Below, piece by piece: positions 1-10,860 of a stretch of DNA of 64,000 bases. A model generated the notes under the pieces. That model was not told the DNA's origin and made no database searches. It saw only the letters and a list, made by a program, of their open reading frames with translations. The stretch spans positions 28,640,947-28,704,946 of the forward strand of contig NC_072450.1 in assembly GCF_027596085.1 (NCBI RefSeq). The letters are read 5' to 3'. A program made the translations under genes and the position numbers. How positions within the stretch are numbered: position 1 is the first letter of the stretch; every line of letters begins with the position of its first letter. The DNA is from Anoplopoma fimbria. Taxonomy: Eukaryota; Chordata; Actinopteri; Perciformes; Anoplopomatidae.

Positions 1-3000
1 GCCTTCAGCCGTACAGTCCTGGTCTAGGTCAGCCAGGCCCATATATCTCCCTGTGTATTTACAACGTTTTCTGCATCACTCTACTTGTACCTGCCCAGGT
101 AGCTGTTTCCCACCAAATGAACAATCTTTATAGACGCTCGGCCGCCATAACAGGCCTGATTTCCAGCGCCAGTGTGGGCTGTGTAAGTCTCTGGGAATTG
201 TCAGGCTTCCAGCCCGACAAATCAGCCCTAACGTATGATGTTTGGGGTGCAATTTTTATTCCTGTTTGACTGGCCAACTACCCGGAGGTAATGGGATGTT
301 GGGGGCGGAAAAAAGGGGAAAACTGCTGGTGGGAAATGCGTCCGCGCTGCTCGTGTGTGTGAAGTCTGATTGATCGATGCAACAACGGCTCTCCATTTAT
401 ATCCCGCTTATTCGGGATTGGTTAAGTTTAGGAAAAATGTATCTGGAAAAAGAACACAGAGAAAGAGAGCACGGGAGAAGAGATATGGTGGCAGATTACT
501 GCGAGGCAAGCTCGTACATCTAAGCCGAGGCCGGGGCGTCTGTGATGGAGGGGCTGTGGATCGTCTGAACGCTAAGTTATCTAAATGAAAATCAATAATG
601 TGTGTGTGTGCCAGTGTCTTACTTGCCAAGAGTGACCGAGGACGAGGGCCGGCAGAGAGCGAGAGGTGCATGCATGTGTTTGAGCGTGTTTGGCATGAAG
701 AGGTTGATCCAACATTATCAGAGGGATCCAACACCACCTACGCAGTGTAGGAATTGTTTTATATGACGTTGCTCATACTAAAATGTAAATGCACTCTTAA
801 GAAAGTGCTTGTTTGTGTGCTCGCTGCAGGAATTTTGCATATATCTGTTAGCATATCTGAACAGAAACCCACTTAAACCTTCTCACAGACTGGCCACTGG
901 AGAAATATTTTGCCGTTCATGGTTGAGCACCCTCTCACCTGTCAGCGTCTGTAGAATCATTTCGTCCCGCTGGCAATTAACCCAACGCCGGCTGGCGTAA
1001 TGAGTGTCACCATGCCGCTCAGGCTCACTGCTTTGAGATGTAGCCAAAGCATCATCAGGTACAGCTCTGTGCTCTTTTCTTTTTTTTTTTGCTCACTGAA
1101 TGAGCCTCAGGAACTCTGCAGATCCTGTGGGTTAAATTCTGGGCTTGCCTAGCCACACTTTTGTTTGAAACGACACAGTAGACACAGTAGCTGATGGTCC
1201 GGGTGTTGGGATTTGGCAAACTCACAGCCACAGCCAGGGTTTGGTCTTATTGTTCTTCTAGGATTCTCATTTTTTAAACTTGTGTTAGGCAGCCTGAGAC
1301 CTGAGATTTACATTGCCAACGCCTACCACTCTGTAATTGTTGTGCATATGAACTTGACCTAAAAAATCTCAAGGGCCTGACTCGTAAAAATGTCAGACAA
1401 TCAAAATGCAACAACTTCAATGTCTTATTTTTCCAGCCGGGTCGCCAGAAAACAATTTGGCATTTACCTTTCTGCAAACCACGGATACGTTGGATGACTT
1501 ACTGCATTCAGGCACAGCAGAAGACGTATCACGAAGAGCCACGCACAAAGCAGGTGACGCAATATATTGAGCTCCTGTAATTGAAATGTACGTGGTATAA
1601 TAACAAATATATAGTGCGAGAAAGCCAACTATGGGTGGGTTTGAGACGTGGTGGACGGGTCAAACAAACACAGGACTTGCATCCAGTAGATCACTGTTTA
1701 TGTCCGTGTGAAACCAAAAGTAGGTGTTGACTCATATTGTTACTAAAGAGATTCAGCTAAGGGCGGTTGTTTTTTATCTATGCTTGATACATTGTTACTG
1801 TGAGATGTAACGTTTTTATTTGAAAACAAACCATGATCATTTTTCTAACTTTAACCAAGCAGTTTTGTTGCCTAAACCTAACAAATCGTTTCACATCCTT
1901 AATCACGGTGGGACTGTGCGTTTCTGAAAGAGTGGTACAATATGAAACGCATCAATGAAACATGTTTTTGGCTCAGAAACATTGACATACATTTTTACTA
2001 ATGTAAATATATATAAGTATAATCCCTCTGAATTCATTCAGTAAAATTGTTACAATCTTGATTCTTCTGTGGAGCCACTTTTCCCACCCTTAGAATAATC
2101 TGTAGACATTTTTACAAGTGGTTTCAGAGCTGGCAATAGAAGCAGGAGCTTTATATTGGCTTGACACCTAAAGGCAATATTCATCAATAAAAGGTGAGTG
2201 AACCTCTTTTTAGCAAACTCAGGTCAGGTGAATTAAAATGCTTGTTATTACTACATTACTTCATTAATCCGCTGAAATATTCATTCAGAAATTAAATCAA
2301 ATGTGTATTTCTTAATACATAAATCATTTATCTTGTGATTTTGACAGATGATGATGTTCCACAATGAGCAACTGGCCTTTTTGTATATTGATAAGACCTG
2401 GTGTGTGGGCACCCAGGAATCATGACCTATTGATTATCACCATGAATGTAGTAAATACTTATGAATATCCACTTTGTAGGTAAAATGATCCAACCCCATC
2501 TAAAAGTAGTTAAATATGAAGTATCCACAATCCCATCAAAGGAAGTATTTGAGAGGCAGTTCTCGTATTGTTAACACTACTGATTTAGTTTAAATAAAAA
2601 TATGACTCTGTGCAGCTTTCGATGTGCTCACCACATACAGATGTCTTTAGAGGAAGACACAGTAGGTGAGGGGGGAGTAGACAGAGTAGGACAGTGTATT
2701 AGGGAGACGTTCTAATGTTAGCCCCCCTTATTCTCATTCCCCTGCTTTAGTACAACTGCTGCTGCTGTGGAGAGAGAGCGAGAGAGAGAAAGAAAGGAAA
2801 TTTCTCCATTGCAGAGGCAGTCAGGCAGAGGACAGGAGAGCGGGAGAATAAATCAGTCCCAGTCTGGTCTCTGGTGACCACCCGCGGCAAGGGAATAGTG
2901 CAGAAAGACAGAGCGAGGGAAGGGAGGGGGGTAGAGAGTGTCGCGAGGGCTCGGACTACAGAGGAATAATGTCCTTCTACTGTATATGTCCCTCTCCACC

Positions 3001-3535
3001 TGGCCCCACTGTGCCGTCTAAATCTACCTGCAGTCATTTAATGTCACACAGTCCCACCCCTTCAATGAACCCGCTCGTGCCAGCACGCCTCCATCCCCGG
3101 TGAGGAATTAGAATTGCCCTGACTCCATCGCCCGGCAAAACAGTGTCTGATTTGGCAAATGGTCAAAGTGCCCATTATCCGGCAATAGAGGGGCCATATG
3201 AGGGAAGATCAGGCAGGGGGGAGAAGGACAAAGGGAAAGTAGGGGACGAGCGAGAGATTAGCCCACTCCTAAGTTAGAAAGTGCATTAACTAACAGAGGA
3301 AAGAGACTGTTATGATGAGATTCAATCATAAAGGCAATCTCCCGGAGGAAAGAAACATCTGTAATGTGTTCAGGTACTATAGGAACGATTGCCAATGGAC
3401 ATCCTATACTAAAAGACATGTAGACTGAATTTCCTGACTTCATTATTGCAGCATAAATAAAGTTCTAGACAAATAAAAATAGATTGTAAAATAATTAGTG
3501 TTATCGTACAGTTATGTTAGTGTGTTTATGTCAAG
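1..3535. other. Noncoding DNA, no gene recognised
   Basis: No open frame here resembles a known protein or has the look of an exon. The stretch holds a T-run near 1079-1090, a purine-rich GA tract around 2765-2800, and one copy of a dispersed repeat described separately. The rest shows no structure I can name. Confidence 0.6.
1627..1970 (+). repeat. Dispersed repeat family, copy 1
   Basis: Blocks here recur elsewhere in the window. They include GTGTGAAACCAAAAGT, a block like AACCAAGCAGTTTTGTTGCC, and an upstream block reading ACAGGACTT near a GGTGGACGGGTCAAAC-like stretch. Matching blocks in the same order occur near 24795-25080, 31925-32130, 43430-43725 and 54245-54590. No coding capacity or terminal inverted repeat is visible, so the class is unknown. 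Boundaries are approximate. Confidence 0.6.
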
Positions 3536-4249
3536 CAGTGTTGTAGTCATGACCACCTCAACCGAGACCAAGTCATGACCAAGGCAGGGCGAGACCGAGT
3601 AAAGATCAAGACCAGAGTGTAACAAGACAAGACCAAGAATTTGAGGCATTTAGTGTATCGATACTAAGACAAGATCAAAACTTTGAGGGGTTGAGACCAA
3701 TTCATGACCAAGACCAGAATGTATGGAGAATAAAATGAGACCAAAACATTGAGGGATTTAGACCAATTCAAGACCAAGACCAGAGTATACCGAGAAGAAA
3801 CCAAGACTTTGAGGGGTTTAAACCCACACAAGACCAATGCAAGGCAAGACAGAGTCAAGTCCAAGACCCCTGTGTTTTGAGGGGTTGAGACCAAGTCAAG
3901 ACCAAGACACGAAGGGTCCAGACCAAGGCAAGACCAAGAACAGACTAGTGCGAGTCCCATTCTGCATGACACGCTTACTATAAAATGTGGAACATGTAAA
4001 CCATATAGTTAGTCCTCGCATTGATTCAACGGTTCCACACACCCATAAATACGCCTACAGAAAACAAGAGAGTCAATAGGCATCCAAGGTGAATTTCATG
4101 TGTGGAAATTAAAAAAAAAAAATAACTGGTTAACAAATAAGTCAGGCAATGCACAGGCAGTTTAGGGATTTCCCCACAGTCTTGGTCTCAACCGGCCTTG
4201 AAATCAAGTCCAGAGTACTCGTTGGCACTGTTGGAGTACTACAACACTG
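3536..4249. mobile_element. Non-autonomous inverted-repeat element with internal tandem repeats
   Basis: The element opens with CAGTGTTGTAGT (3536-3547) and closes with its exact reverse complement ACTACAACACTG (4238-4249), a 12-bp perfect terminal inverted repeat. The left two thirds is a degenerate tandem array built on GACCAAGACCAGA-like and TTTGAGGGGTTGAGACC-like blocks. The TTGAGGG block recurs near 3683, 3748, 3808 and 3877, a period of about 60-68 bp. There is no transposase frame. CAGTG ends are reminiscent of hAT elements, but the flanking 8-mers (ATGTCAAG and ATGTGGCC) share only their first four bases, so a target duplication is not established. Confidence 0.6.
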
Positions 4250-4598
4250 ATGTGGCCTGTGTTTGAATGCATATGGACACTAATGGTAAACATAAATACT
4301 ATCACTGCAGTTCTTCAAACATAAACAGTGGGAATGTAGTGATGCAATCCTTTCTGTGGGGTTACAGTATTAAGCAGAAGTCGCAGAAAGTAAAGAATAA
4401 AATAATAATTTTCTTTCATTTCATTTTTTTGTTGCAAATGTTTTTAAATTACACCATAATGATAAGAAAAATGACCAGGACTCAGGTGTTTTTCCTCATT
4501 TAATTACACAGAGTACACATTTTTATAGTGATAAGAGTGTTTTGAAAATGGCAATGAAATTTAAATTGATGGAGATGTTTGGCCTTCTCAAGCAAACA

Positions 4599-4601
<3 letters not shown>

Positions 4602-4648
<47 letters not shown>
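4602..4648. repeat. (AC)n microsatellite, about 23 units
   Basis: Uninterrupted AC dinucleotides across the interval. Confidence 0.97.
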
Positions 4649-4652
<4 letters not shown>

Positions 4653-5213
4653 CTATCCTACCAGGTTCACGTTCACAGTTTTACCGAGGCCTCCTCTCTC
4701 CCTGAGCTGTGTTTCATCTTAAGTGACTTTATTGAAGGCAAGTCTGTGTTTTTTTTCCCTGAATGGAGAGAGGTAAAGAAAGGCAAACTGAGCCAGAGAG
4801 AGAGAGAGAATAGCAGCCTATACCTAGCCCATAGGACACATTTAGTAATCCTTCCAATGATGTCCGGGGCCCACTGATGGTTACCAGACCTGCAAATACC
4901 CCCACAAACACACACACACACATACTCACAATCCATTTTTATTGTATTTGGGTCTGCAGCGTTGTATTTCCTGCCCTCTCTTAGCGCCACACACACACTG
5001 CACTCGAAAACAAAAATCCATACTATCGACCGGCCAGTGTCACCACAATTATTCTTTTGAAACAGCCATTGAAAACAAATTACATCTGCACTGCGTTTTC
5101 ATCCGATTGCTCTGGGTGAGCAATGCTCAACGGTTGGGTCGGCCCTGCCTTCGCCGACCCTCAGACCCCTCCCTATAGGTTTGCTGTCTATAGCACACTG
5201 TTGCTAACGACTG

Positions 5214-5317
<104 letters not shown>

Positions 5318-5783
5318 TAATCCAGTAGAGGTTCTGGGGGGAAAATAACTAAAATAAGTAGTTAAGGTTAACACAGATTGCTATGTGGGAATCAAAAAAG
5401 CAAGGGAATATTCTTGACAATTTCTTTCATACTTCCTGTTTAGAAGAGTAAAAGACTATAAAATATACTTGGTAAGATATTCTGTTTTTACAGTGTATTG
5501 TCTAATTACTAGTGATAACACTTAATATAAGACAATCAACTGACCTGAAACATTTCAGTGAGATATATTGACTAATGAGCATTACAGGCTTATTGTCACA
5601 GTCACACCTGTTCACTCTTCCTGCACTCTGTCTATTTCTCTCAGTTCACAGCCCAGCCCCCGCTCTCTCACCACACTCTCCCTCACTCACCTAATCAGCC
5701 TCATGCAGTGCACCTGTCTGCCACGCCCACCTCATCAGCACAATCACTCTCACCTGCTCACTCTGCTGCACTACTGACCTCAG

Positions 5784-5791
5784 TATAAATA
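5784..5791 (+). promoter_or_regulatory. LTR TATA box
   Basis: TATAAATA, preceded by CAG and followed by a CCCC run, in the U3 part of the LTR. Transcription would be expected to start about 25-30 bp downstream, near 5815. Confidence 0.75.
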
Positions 5792-5905
5792 CCCCAGTCT
5801 CACACACACTCACTGCCAGATCGTTCTCCGCATTATGCCAGACCTTCCAGCGTTATTCCCAGGACTGACTTCCCGTTGCCGACCCCACTTGTTTGGACTT
5901 CTCCG

Positions 5906-6019
5906 CCTTGCCTCTGCCCCGGTAACTGATTCAGCCTTCTGTCCCAGACCACGGTATTCCTACCTTGCCTCTGCCCCGGTTAACCGACTCAGCCTTTTGT
6001 CCCCGACCACGAGATTTGC
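5906..6019 (+). repeat. 57-bp tandem duplication inside the LTR
   Basis: The block starting CCTTGCCTCTGCCCCGG at 5906 recurs at 5963 with a few substitutions. Both copies continue through similar TCAGCCTT and GACCACG blocks. The duplication lies in the inferred R region. Confidence 0.8.
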
Positions 6020-6134
6020 CTTTGCTCCTTTTGGTTTTTGTCTGCCTGCTCTGCTGATGGATCAGCGCTCTCTAGAGTGGAATATAACCCGTGAGTTATC
6101 TCCTGCCTGTCTACCTGCTGTTTGTTCCGCTTTG

Positions 6135-6140
6135 AATAAA
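6135..6140 (+). promoter_or_regulatory. LTR polyadenylation signal
   Basis: AATAAA about 350 bp downstream of the TATA box and 63 bp before the LTR end, as expected for the R/U5 part of an LTR. Confidence 0.7.
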
Positions 6141-6221
6141 GCTCCTGAACATTACTCTGTCTCCTGGTCATACTGCACTTGGGTCCACACACCACCCGTT
6201 ACAGTACGATCTGGCCCGAAC

Positions 6222-7241
6222 ATGGATCCAGCACACGACACCTCGCCACAGGCTCGGTTCGCGTCTGTGGAGGAGGCGATCCAGAGACACGGTACCCAGC
6301 TCGCCGCCACCACTGCCGAGGTTCACCAGACCTTAGTGAACCAGGGACAGGCTGTGACCGCCTTGACGCACCCGGTTCAACAACTTACGGTGGCCCTCAC
6401 CCAGATTCTCGCGGCGACACAGCCGTCATCTGCTCCGACTCACCCAGAGCTGTTACCAGCGCGTTCACCACCGGTCTCGGAGGTCCGAGTCGGCAAGCCG
6501 GAACGTTACGCTGGGGATCCTGAGGGCTGTAACACATTTCTGACGAACTGCTCCATTTTGTTCGCGTTACAGCCATACACCTTCGCCACCGAGGAAGCAC
6601 GAGTGGCGTATTCTATCAACCACCTGACGGGGAGAGCCCGCCTGTGGGGAACGGCGGAGTGGGACCGCCGAACTCCCGCCTGCGCTTCCTTCCAGACGTT
6701 CTCCGAGGAATTACGCAAGGTTTTCGGGGTGGTTTCCTTGGGACTGGATGCCACCGGTGGATTGTTGGGGCTCCAGCAAGGTAATCAAACTGTCACAGAC
6801 TATGCCATAGACTTCCGAACCAAGGCGCGGCTAAGCTCGTGGAATTTGGCCGCTCAGTGCGACGCTTACATGCTCGGCTTGGCGGACTACATCAAGGATG
6901 AACTTATCTCCTTCGAGCTGCCCACCTCTTTGGACGGTCTGATCGAGGTGACCTCTCGACTGGACCGCCGCATCCAGGCCCGGCGGTTGGTGAGACGCCA
7001 GGGTCGTTCAAGCAACGATCGTTCCAGCCACGATCGATTCCCCAACGTTATGCACGCCACAACCCAGCATCATCCGCCGACCATTCCCCCTCATCGAGAG
7101 ACCGAGCCCATGCAAGTGGGACGCACCAGACTCTCCACTGAGGAGCGTGATCGATGCCGACAGAACAACCTCTGCATGTACTGTGGCCAGGCTGGCCATT
7201 TGGCCTCCAACTGCTCGGTAAAAGCTCGGGCTCGCCAGTAG
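6222..7241 (+). CDS. Gag polyprotein of the gypsy element, open frame
   Basis: A 339-residue structural protein that would form the cytoplasmic particle packaging the element's RNA. Residues about 90-260 look like the capsid-like retrotransposon gag domain. Near the C terminus there is one CCHC zinc knuckle, residues 318-331, with pattern C-x2-C-x4-H-x4-C. I chose the ATG at 6222 because it lies 19 bp after the LTR, at the usual place for gag. The frame also stays open upstream through the LTR to an ATG at 5835, which would add 129 residues of unlikely LTR-derived sequence. The protease-bearing pol frame lies in the -1 phase relative to gag and overlaps its end, as in sushi-type elements, suggesting programmed -1 frameshifting. 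I see no canonical slippery heptamer. No internal stop is present. Confidence 0.85.
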   Translation: MDPAHDTSPQARFASVEEAIQRHGTQLAATTAEVHQTLVNQGQAVTALTHPVQQLTVALTQILAATQPSSAPTHPELLPARSPPVSEVRVGKPERYAGDPEGCNTFLTNCSILFALQPYTFATEEARVAYSINHLTGRARLWGTAEWDRRTPACASFQTFSEELRKVFGVVSLGLDATGGLLGLQQGNQTVTDYAIDFRTKARLSSWNLAAQCDAYMLGLADYIKDELISFELPTSLDGLIEVTSRLDRRIQARRLVRRQGRSSNDRSSHDRFPNVMHATTQHHPPTIPPHRETEPMQVGRTRLSTEERDRCRQNNLCMYCGQAGHLASNCSVKARARQ

Positions 7242-7623
7242 TTAAGGAGGTACTGGTGAGCCGAGCCGTTTCCCGACCCTCCTTCTGCCAGAGACCCCTT
7301 TTCCACGCCAAGTTACTCCTACCCGAGGGTTCCCAGACAATCTCCACGTTTTTGGACTCAGGAGCGGACGCATCCATCATGGACGAGGGACTCGCTCGGC
7401 AGCTGGGGATTGACCTGATCCCTCTTCCTCGCTCTGTTCCTGCCAGTGCTCGCGACGTCATCTGCTGGGGACCGTTACGCACCAGACCACCCCAGTTCAC
7501 ATGCTTCTATCCGGCAATCATCACGAGACCATCTCCTTCCACATCCTGCCATCCCCCGGACTCCCCTCATCCTGGGGTATCCTTGGTTTCCCCCACATTG
7601 ACTGGGCTACAGGGGCTTTCTGA
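7170..7623 (+). pseudogene. Pol fragment: aspartic protease and linker, frameshifted
   Basis: This is the N-terminal part of pol, in the -1 frame relative to gag. It carries the retropepsin active-site motif DSGAD at 7355-7369, followed by residues typical of the protease core. After about 7450 the coding similarity moves to another frame (the later RT frame). Between about 7560 and 7600 it moves again, and the RT frame then meets a TGA at 7621-7623. These breaks would stop production of a continuous protease-RT polyprotein. The order gag-protease-RT is that of Ty3/gypsy. The exact indel positions cannot be fixed without an intact relative. Confidence 0.8.
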
Positions 7624-9771
7624 GGCTGGGGCCCTTCCTGCCATCTTGTCTGCCTGAAACAAGCCGCCGCACCTCAGGTTCCAGTTCCTGAGCTCACGGG
7701 GGTCCCCGTCGAGTACCACGACTTCAAGGAGGCATTTAATAAATCCGAGGCTATGTCTCTGCCTCCTCACCGTCCATATGACTGCGCCATCGACCTCCAT
7801 CCGGGTACTTTTCCACCCAGAGGTCGTTTATGCTCCCTGTCCGCGCCTGAAAGGGAGGCAATGGATAAATACATTAATGACTCTCTCGCGGCTGGTCTCA
7901 TACGCCCCTCGTCATCTCCTGCGGGGGCAGGGTTTTTCTTCGTGGGTAAGAAGGACAAGACCCTCAGACCCTGCATCGACTACCGGGGTTTGAACGAGAT
8001 CACCGTCAAGAACCGTTACCCATTGCCTCTAATCACTACTGCATTTGAGCTCCTCCAAGGCGCCACCATCTTCTCAAAACTCGACCTCCGCAATGCCTAT
8101 CACCTGGTTCGGATCCGAGAGGGAGACGAGTGGAAGACAGCCTTCAATACCCCGAAGGGGCATTACGAATATCTTGTAATGCCCTTCGGGTTGACTAACG
8201 CTCCCGCCGTTTTCCAGACCTTGGTTAATGACATTCTCCGGGACATGTTGGACCGACATGTTTTTGTTTATCTGGACGACATCCTCATATTTTCCAAGAC
8301 CAAGGAGGAACATATACACCACGTCCAGTCTGTCCTGCAACGTCTTCTGGAGAACTCCCTGTATGTTAAGGCTGAGAAATGCGAGTTCCATGTGACCACC
8401 GTTTCCTTCCTGGGTTACATTGTATCGGGCGGAAACCTCAAGATGGACCCCGCAAAAGTCACCGCCGTTACGTCCTGGTCCGTTCCTGAATCCCACAAAC
8501 AACTGCAACGCTTTCTGGGGTTTGCCAACTTTTACCAGAGGTTCATCCGGAGCTACGGCTCGGTCGCCTCTCCTCTCACCGCCCTCACATCCTCCAAGAT
8601 CCCTTTCCACTGGAATCCTGCAGCCGAAGAAGCTTTCCAGACCCTCAAAACCAGGTTCACCTCAGCACCCATCCTCCAAGTCCCCGATCCAGATCGACAG
8701 TTCGTGGTGGAGGTGGATGCCTCCAACATGGGAGTCGGGGGCATTCTGTCCCAGCGCTCGGCCGCCAACCAAAAACTGCATCCCTGCGCCTTTTTCTCCC
8801 GTCGGCTTTCCCCTGCCGAGGGAAACTATGACATTGGGAACCAGGAATTATTAGCGGTAAAGCTAGCCCTGGAGGAGTGGCGCCATTGGCTGCAGGGGAC
8901 CAAGCTACCATTCCTGGTATGGACTGACCATAAAAACCTGGAGTACATCCGCACCACCGAGAGGCTCAACTCCCGACAGGCCAGGTGGTCCCTCTTCTTT
9001 ACGAGGTTCCACTTCACCCTTTCTTATCGTCCCGGTTCCCGCAACATCAAGCCCGACACTCTCTCCCGCCAGTTCCAGGAGGTGGAGGAACCTACCCCGG
9101 GTCATCTCTCCATCCTTCCGGACTCCTGCCAAGTCGCGGTCCTCACCTGGGATATCGAGAAATCCGTGAGAGCCGCGACTGAGGATCAACCCGGTCCCAG
9201 CACCTGTCCTCAGAACCGCCTGTTCGTCCCTCAAGCTGGGGGGTTCGTCCAATGGGCCCACTCCTCTAAACTTACCTGCCATCCGGGCATCCAGCGAACC
9301 CAAGACGTCCTGCGACAGTGCTTCTGGTGGTCCTCACTCCCCGTGGACACCAGAAAGTTCGTCAACGCCTGCCCGATCTGCAACCAGCACAAACCCTCTC
9401 ACCAAGCTCCAGCTGGTCTCCTGCGTCCTCTTCCAGTACCCCATTGTCCTTGGTCACACATCTCCCTGGACTTCATCACCGGGTTGCCCACATCCGAAGG
9501 CAACACCGCCATCCTGACGGTGGTTGACCGGTTCAGCAAGATGGTCCACTTCATCCCTCTGCCAAAGAGACAGCCGAACTCCTCTCCATCCACGTCTCTG
9601 TTCCCCGCACTGGAGAAGGAGGTTTCCTGTCCCTCAGTCCAGACCTTCATCCGCCGCTGCCGTCAGACCTGGACGAAAGCCCGAACAGCCCTGCTTCGGT
9701 CCGCCGACCGCTACTCGAATGCTACCAACCGACACCGCACTCCAGCCCCCTGTCTACCAAGTGGGGGATAA
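7624..9771 (+). pseudogene. Pol fragment: reverse transcriptase, RNase H, N-terminal integrase
   Basis: About 715 codons of pol open after the TGA at 7621; the first internal ATG is at 7753. Reverse transcriptase motifs run from about 7930 to 8450 and include the catalytic YLDD at 8269-8280. An RNase H domain follows at about 8700-9075, with the DAS (aspartate), NQELLA (glutamate) and TDHKN (aspartate) stretches. The zinc-binding integrase N-terminal domain (about 9250-9400) ends in ACPICNQHK. The integrase core starts with its first aspartate in LDFITGLP (about 9469-9492). Soon after 9550 the frame passes abruptly from core sequence to post-core sequence (LFPALEKEV), so the part holding the second aspartate and the glutamate is gone. 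A further 1-nt shift near 9740 ends this frame at the TAA at 9769-9771. Confidence 0.88.
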
Positions 9772-10336
9772 GGTGTGGCTGTCGACCCGGGACCTACCAC
9801 TGCAGGTAGAATCCAAGAAGCTGGGGCACAGGTTCATCGGTCCTTTCGAGGTCGAGAAAGTCATCATCCCAGCGGCAGTAAGGCTCAAGCTCCCCAGGTC
9901 CATGCGCATCCATCCCACGTTCCACGTCTCCAGGGTGAAACCAGTCAGGGAGAGCCCCTTGATGCCGGCGGCTCCTCCTCCTCGCCTCATCGAAGGAGGA
10001 CCTGTCTACACCGTCCATCGCCTGCTTCGCTCTCGTCGCTGGGGACGGGGTATCCAATACCTGGTGGACTGGGAGGGATACGGTCCTGAGGAGAGGTCGT
10101 GGGTTCCAGCTCGTCACATCTGTGATCCTCGACTCATTGTTGCTTTCCATCTACAGCACCCGGACCAGCCCTCCAGGAGAAAGACCCCTGCCAGAGACAC
10201 TCAAGAGGCTCCCGAGTCAGACAGTGAGACCTCGTCGTCCGGGTCCGAGGAACCCTTCCTCCAGACCCCCTCCACCCACCCTACTGAAGATCCGGACTCT
10301 GCGGCCTCGGAGGAGTACTTTTTTAATCTTATATAA
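9741..10336 (+). pseudogene. Pol fragment: integrase C-terminal domain and chromodomain
   Basis: This continues pol after a single-base shift near 9740. The early part ([14 protein letters not shown] and following) is the gypsy integrase C-terminal region that precedes a chromodomain. The chromodomain spans about 9999-10160, with conserved aromatic positions in YLVDWEGYG and SWVP. Chromodomains of chromoviruses are thought to bind histone marks and direct insertion. A serine- and proline-rich acidic tail follows. The last residues are read from sequence beyond the element boundary near 10318, so the natural stop has been lost with the 3' LTR. Confidence 0.85.
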
Positions 10337-10498
10337 ATATTACATCTTATTTCAAAGGATCTTACCATGCGGATATTTACTTATTCCATTGGCAGATTGT
10401 TTTTTTACTTATTACAAGCAAAAACACCTTGAATTAATTGCGATTTCTTTCAATTCACTAACAAAGACCGCGCTTATCACGAGATAGGTTATGACTGA
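10319..10498. other. AT-rich junction between the two retroelements
   Basis: About 180 bp of AT-rich sequence separates the gypsy end from the polyadenylation signal of the oppositely oriented Ngaro-like element. Blocks such as CCATTGGCAGATTG and ACAAGCAAAAACACCTTGAA look like part of a common teleost inverted-repeat transposon. I could not find matching ends. It is neither LTR nor clear host unique sequence. Confidence 0.4.
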
Positions 10499-10504
10499 TT
10501 TATT
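10499..10504 (-). promoter_or_regulatory. Polyadenylation signal of the Ngaro-like element
   Basis: AATAAA on the minus strand about 360 bp beyond the end of the recombinase region, where the element's transcript would be expected to end. Confidence 0.5.
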
Positions 10505-10549
10505 ACGAATGTGAGTCAGAGGGATGAGTTAGGGAAGGGGTTGGAAAGA

Positions 10550-10640
10550 GGGTCGAGGGATGAAGGGGTAGGGGTCGAGGGATGAGGGGGTAGGGGTCGA
10601 GGGATGAAGGGAAGGGGTCGTGGGAAGAAGGGATGAGGGT
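10550..10640 (-). repeat. 22-bp minisatellite in the Ngaro 3' region
   Basis: The block GGGTCGAGGGATGA (plus strand) starts at 10550, 10572 and 10594, with a more diverged copy at 10615, giving a 21-22 bp period. The surrounding 10507-10690 is strongly G-rich on the plus strand, so the element's transcript would be C-rich here. Confidence 0.85.
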
Positions 10641-10860
10641 AAGGGATGGAGGGTGAGGGAAGGAGGGGTGTAGGGTAGAGAAGCAGGGAGGGTAAAGAAG
10701 GTTGATGACTGATGGTGGGAGGAGAGCGATTGTGTCCGGTGGCTGGCAGGAACAGGGGGATTGGAGACTCTTGGGTGGGGGCTGTCTCTCCGGAAGGTCA
10801 GGTGGCGCAGAGTCCCCAAAAGACAGCTTCAAGAGGACAGGTGCCGATGTGCGTTTCTGA

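Larger units (their letters stand above)
5594..6203 (+). repeat. 5' LTR of the gypsy element (610 bp)
   Basis: It begins TGTCACAG and ends CCCGTTACA, giving the canonical TG...CA ends with short imperfect inverted termini (TGTCAC/GTTACA). It contains a TATA box at 5784 and a polyadenylation signal at 6135 in the expected order for U3-R-U5. The gag start lies 19 bp after its end. Assignment rests on these internal signals because no 3' LTR is available for comparison. Confidence 0.85.
5594..10318 (+). mobile_element. Ty3/gypsy (chromovirus, sushi-like) LTR retrotransposon, 3' LTR missing
   Basis: This is a plus-strand LTR retrotransposon in the order 5' LTR, gag with a CCHC knuckle, protease, reverse transcriptase, RNase H, integrase, chromodomain. 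That order and the C-terminal chromodomain place it in the Ty3/gypsy chromoviruses, close to the sushi type common in fish. Gag is open. Pol is split over several frames by indels and has lost part of the integrase core. The body ends at GGAGGAGTAC (10309-10318), the purine-rich position where a 3' LTR starting TGTCAC would be expected, but unrelated AT-rich sequence follows. No second LTR copy was found anywhere in the window. The element therefore cannot be mobile on its own. Confidence 0.93.

Noticed and set aside
5835..6221. Treating the ATG at 5835 as the true gag start
   Set aside because: It lies inside the LTR. The ATG at 6222, just after the LTR, is in the usual gag position. Kept only as a finding.
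7048..9303. Minus-strand frames across gypsy gag and pol
   Set aside because: Antisense shadows of conserved plus-strand protein domains.
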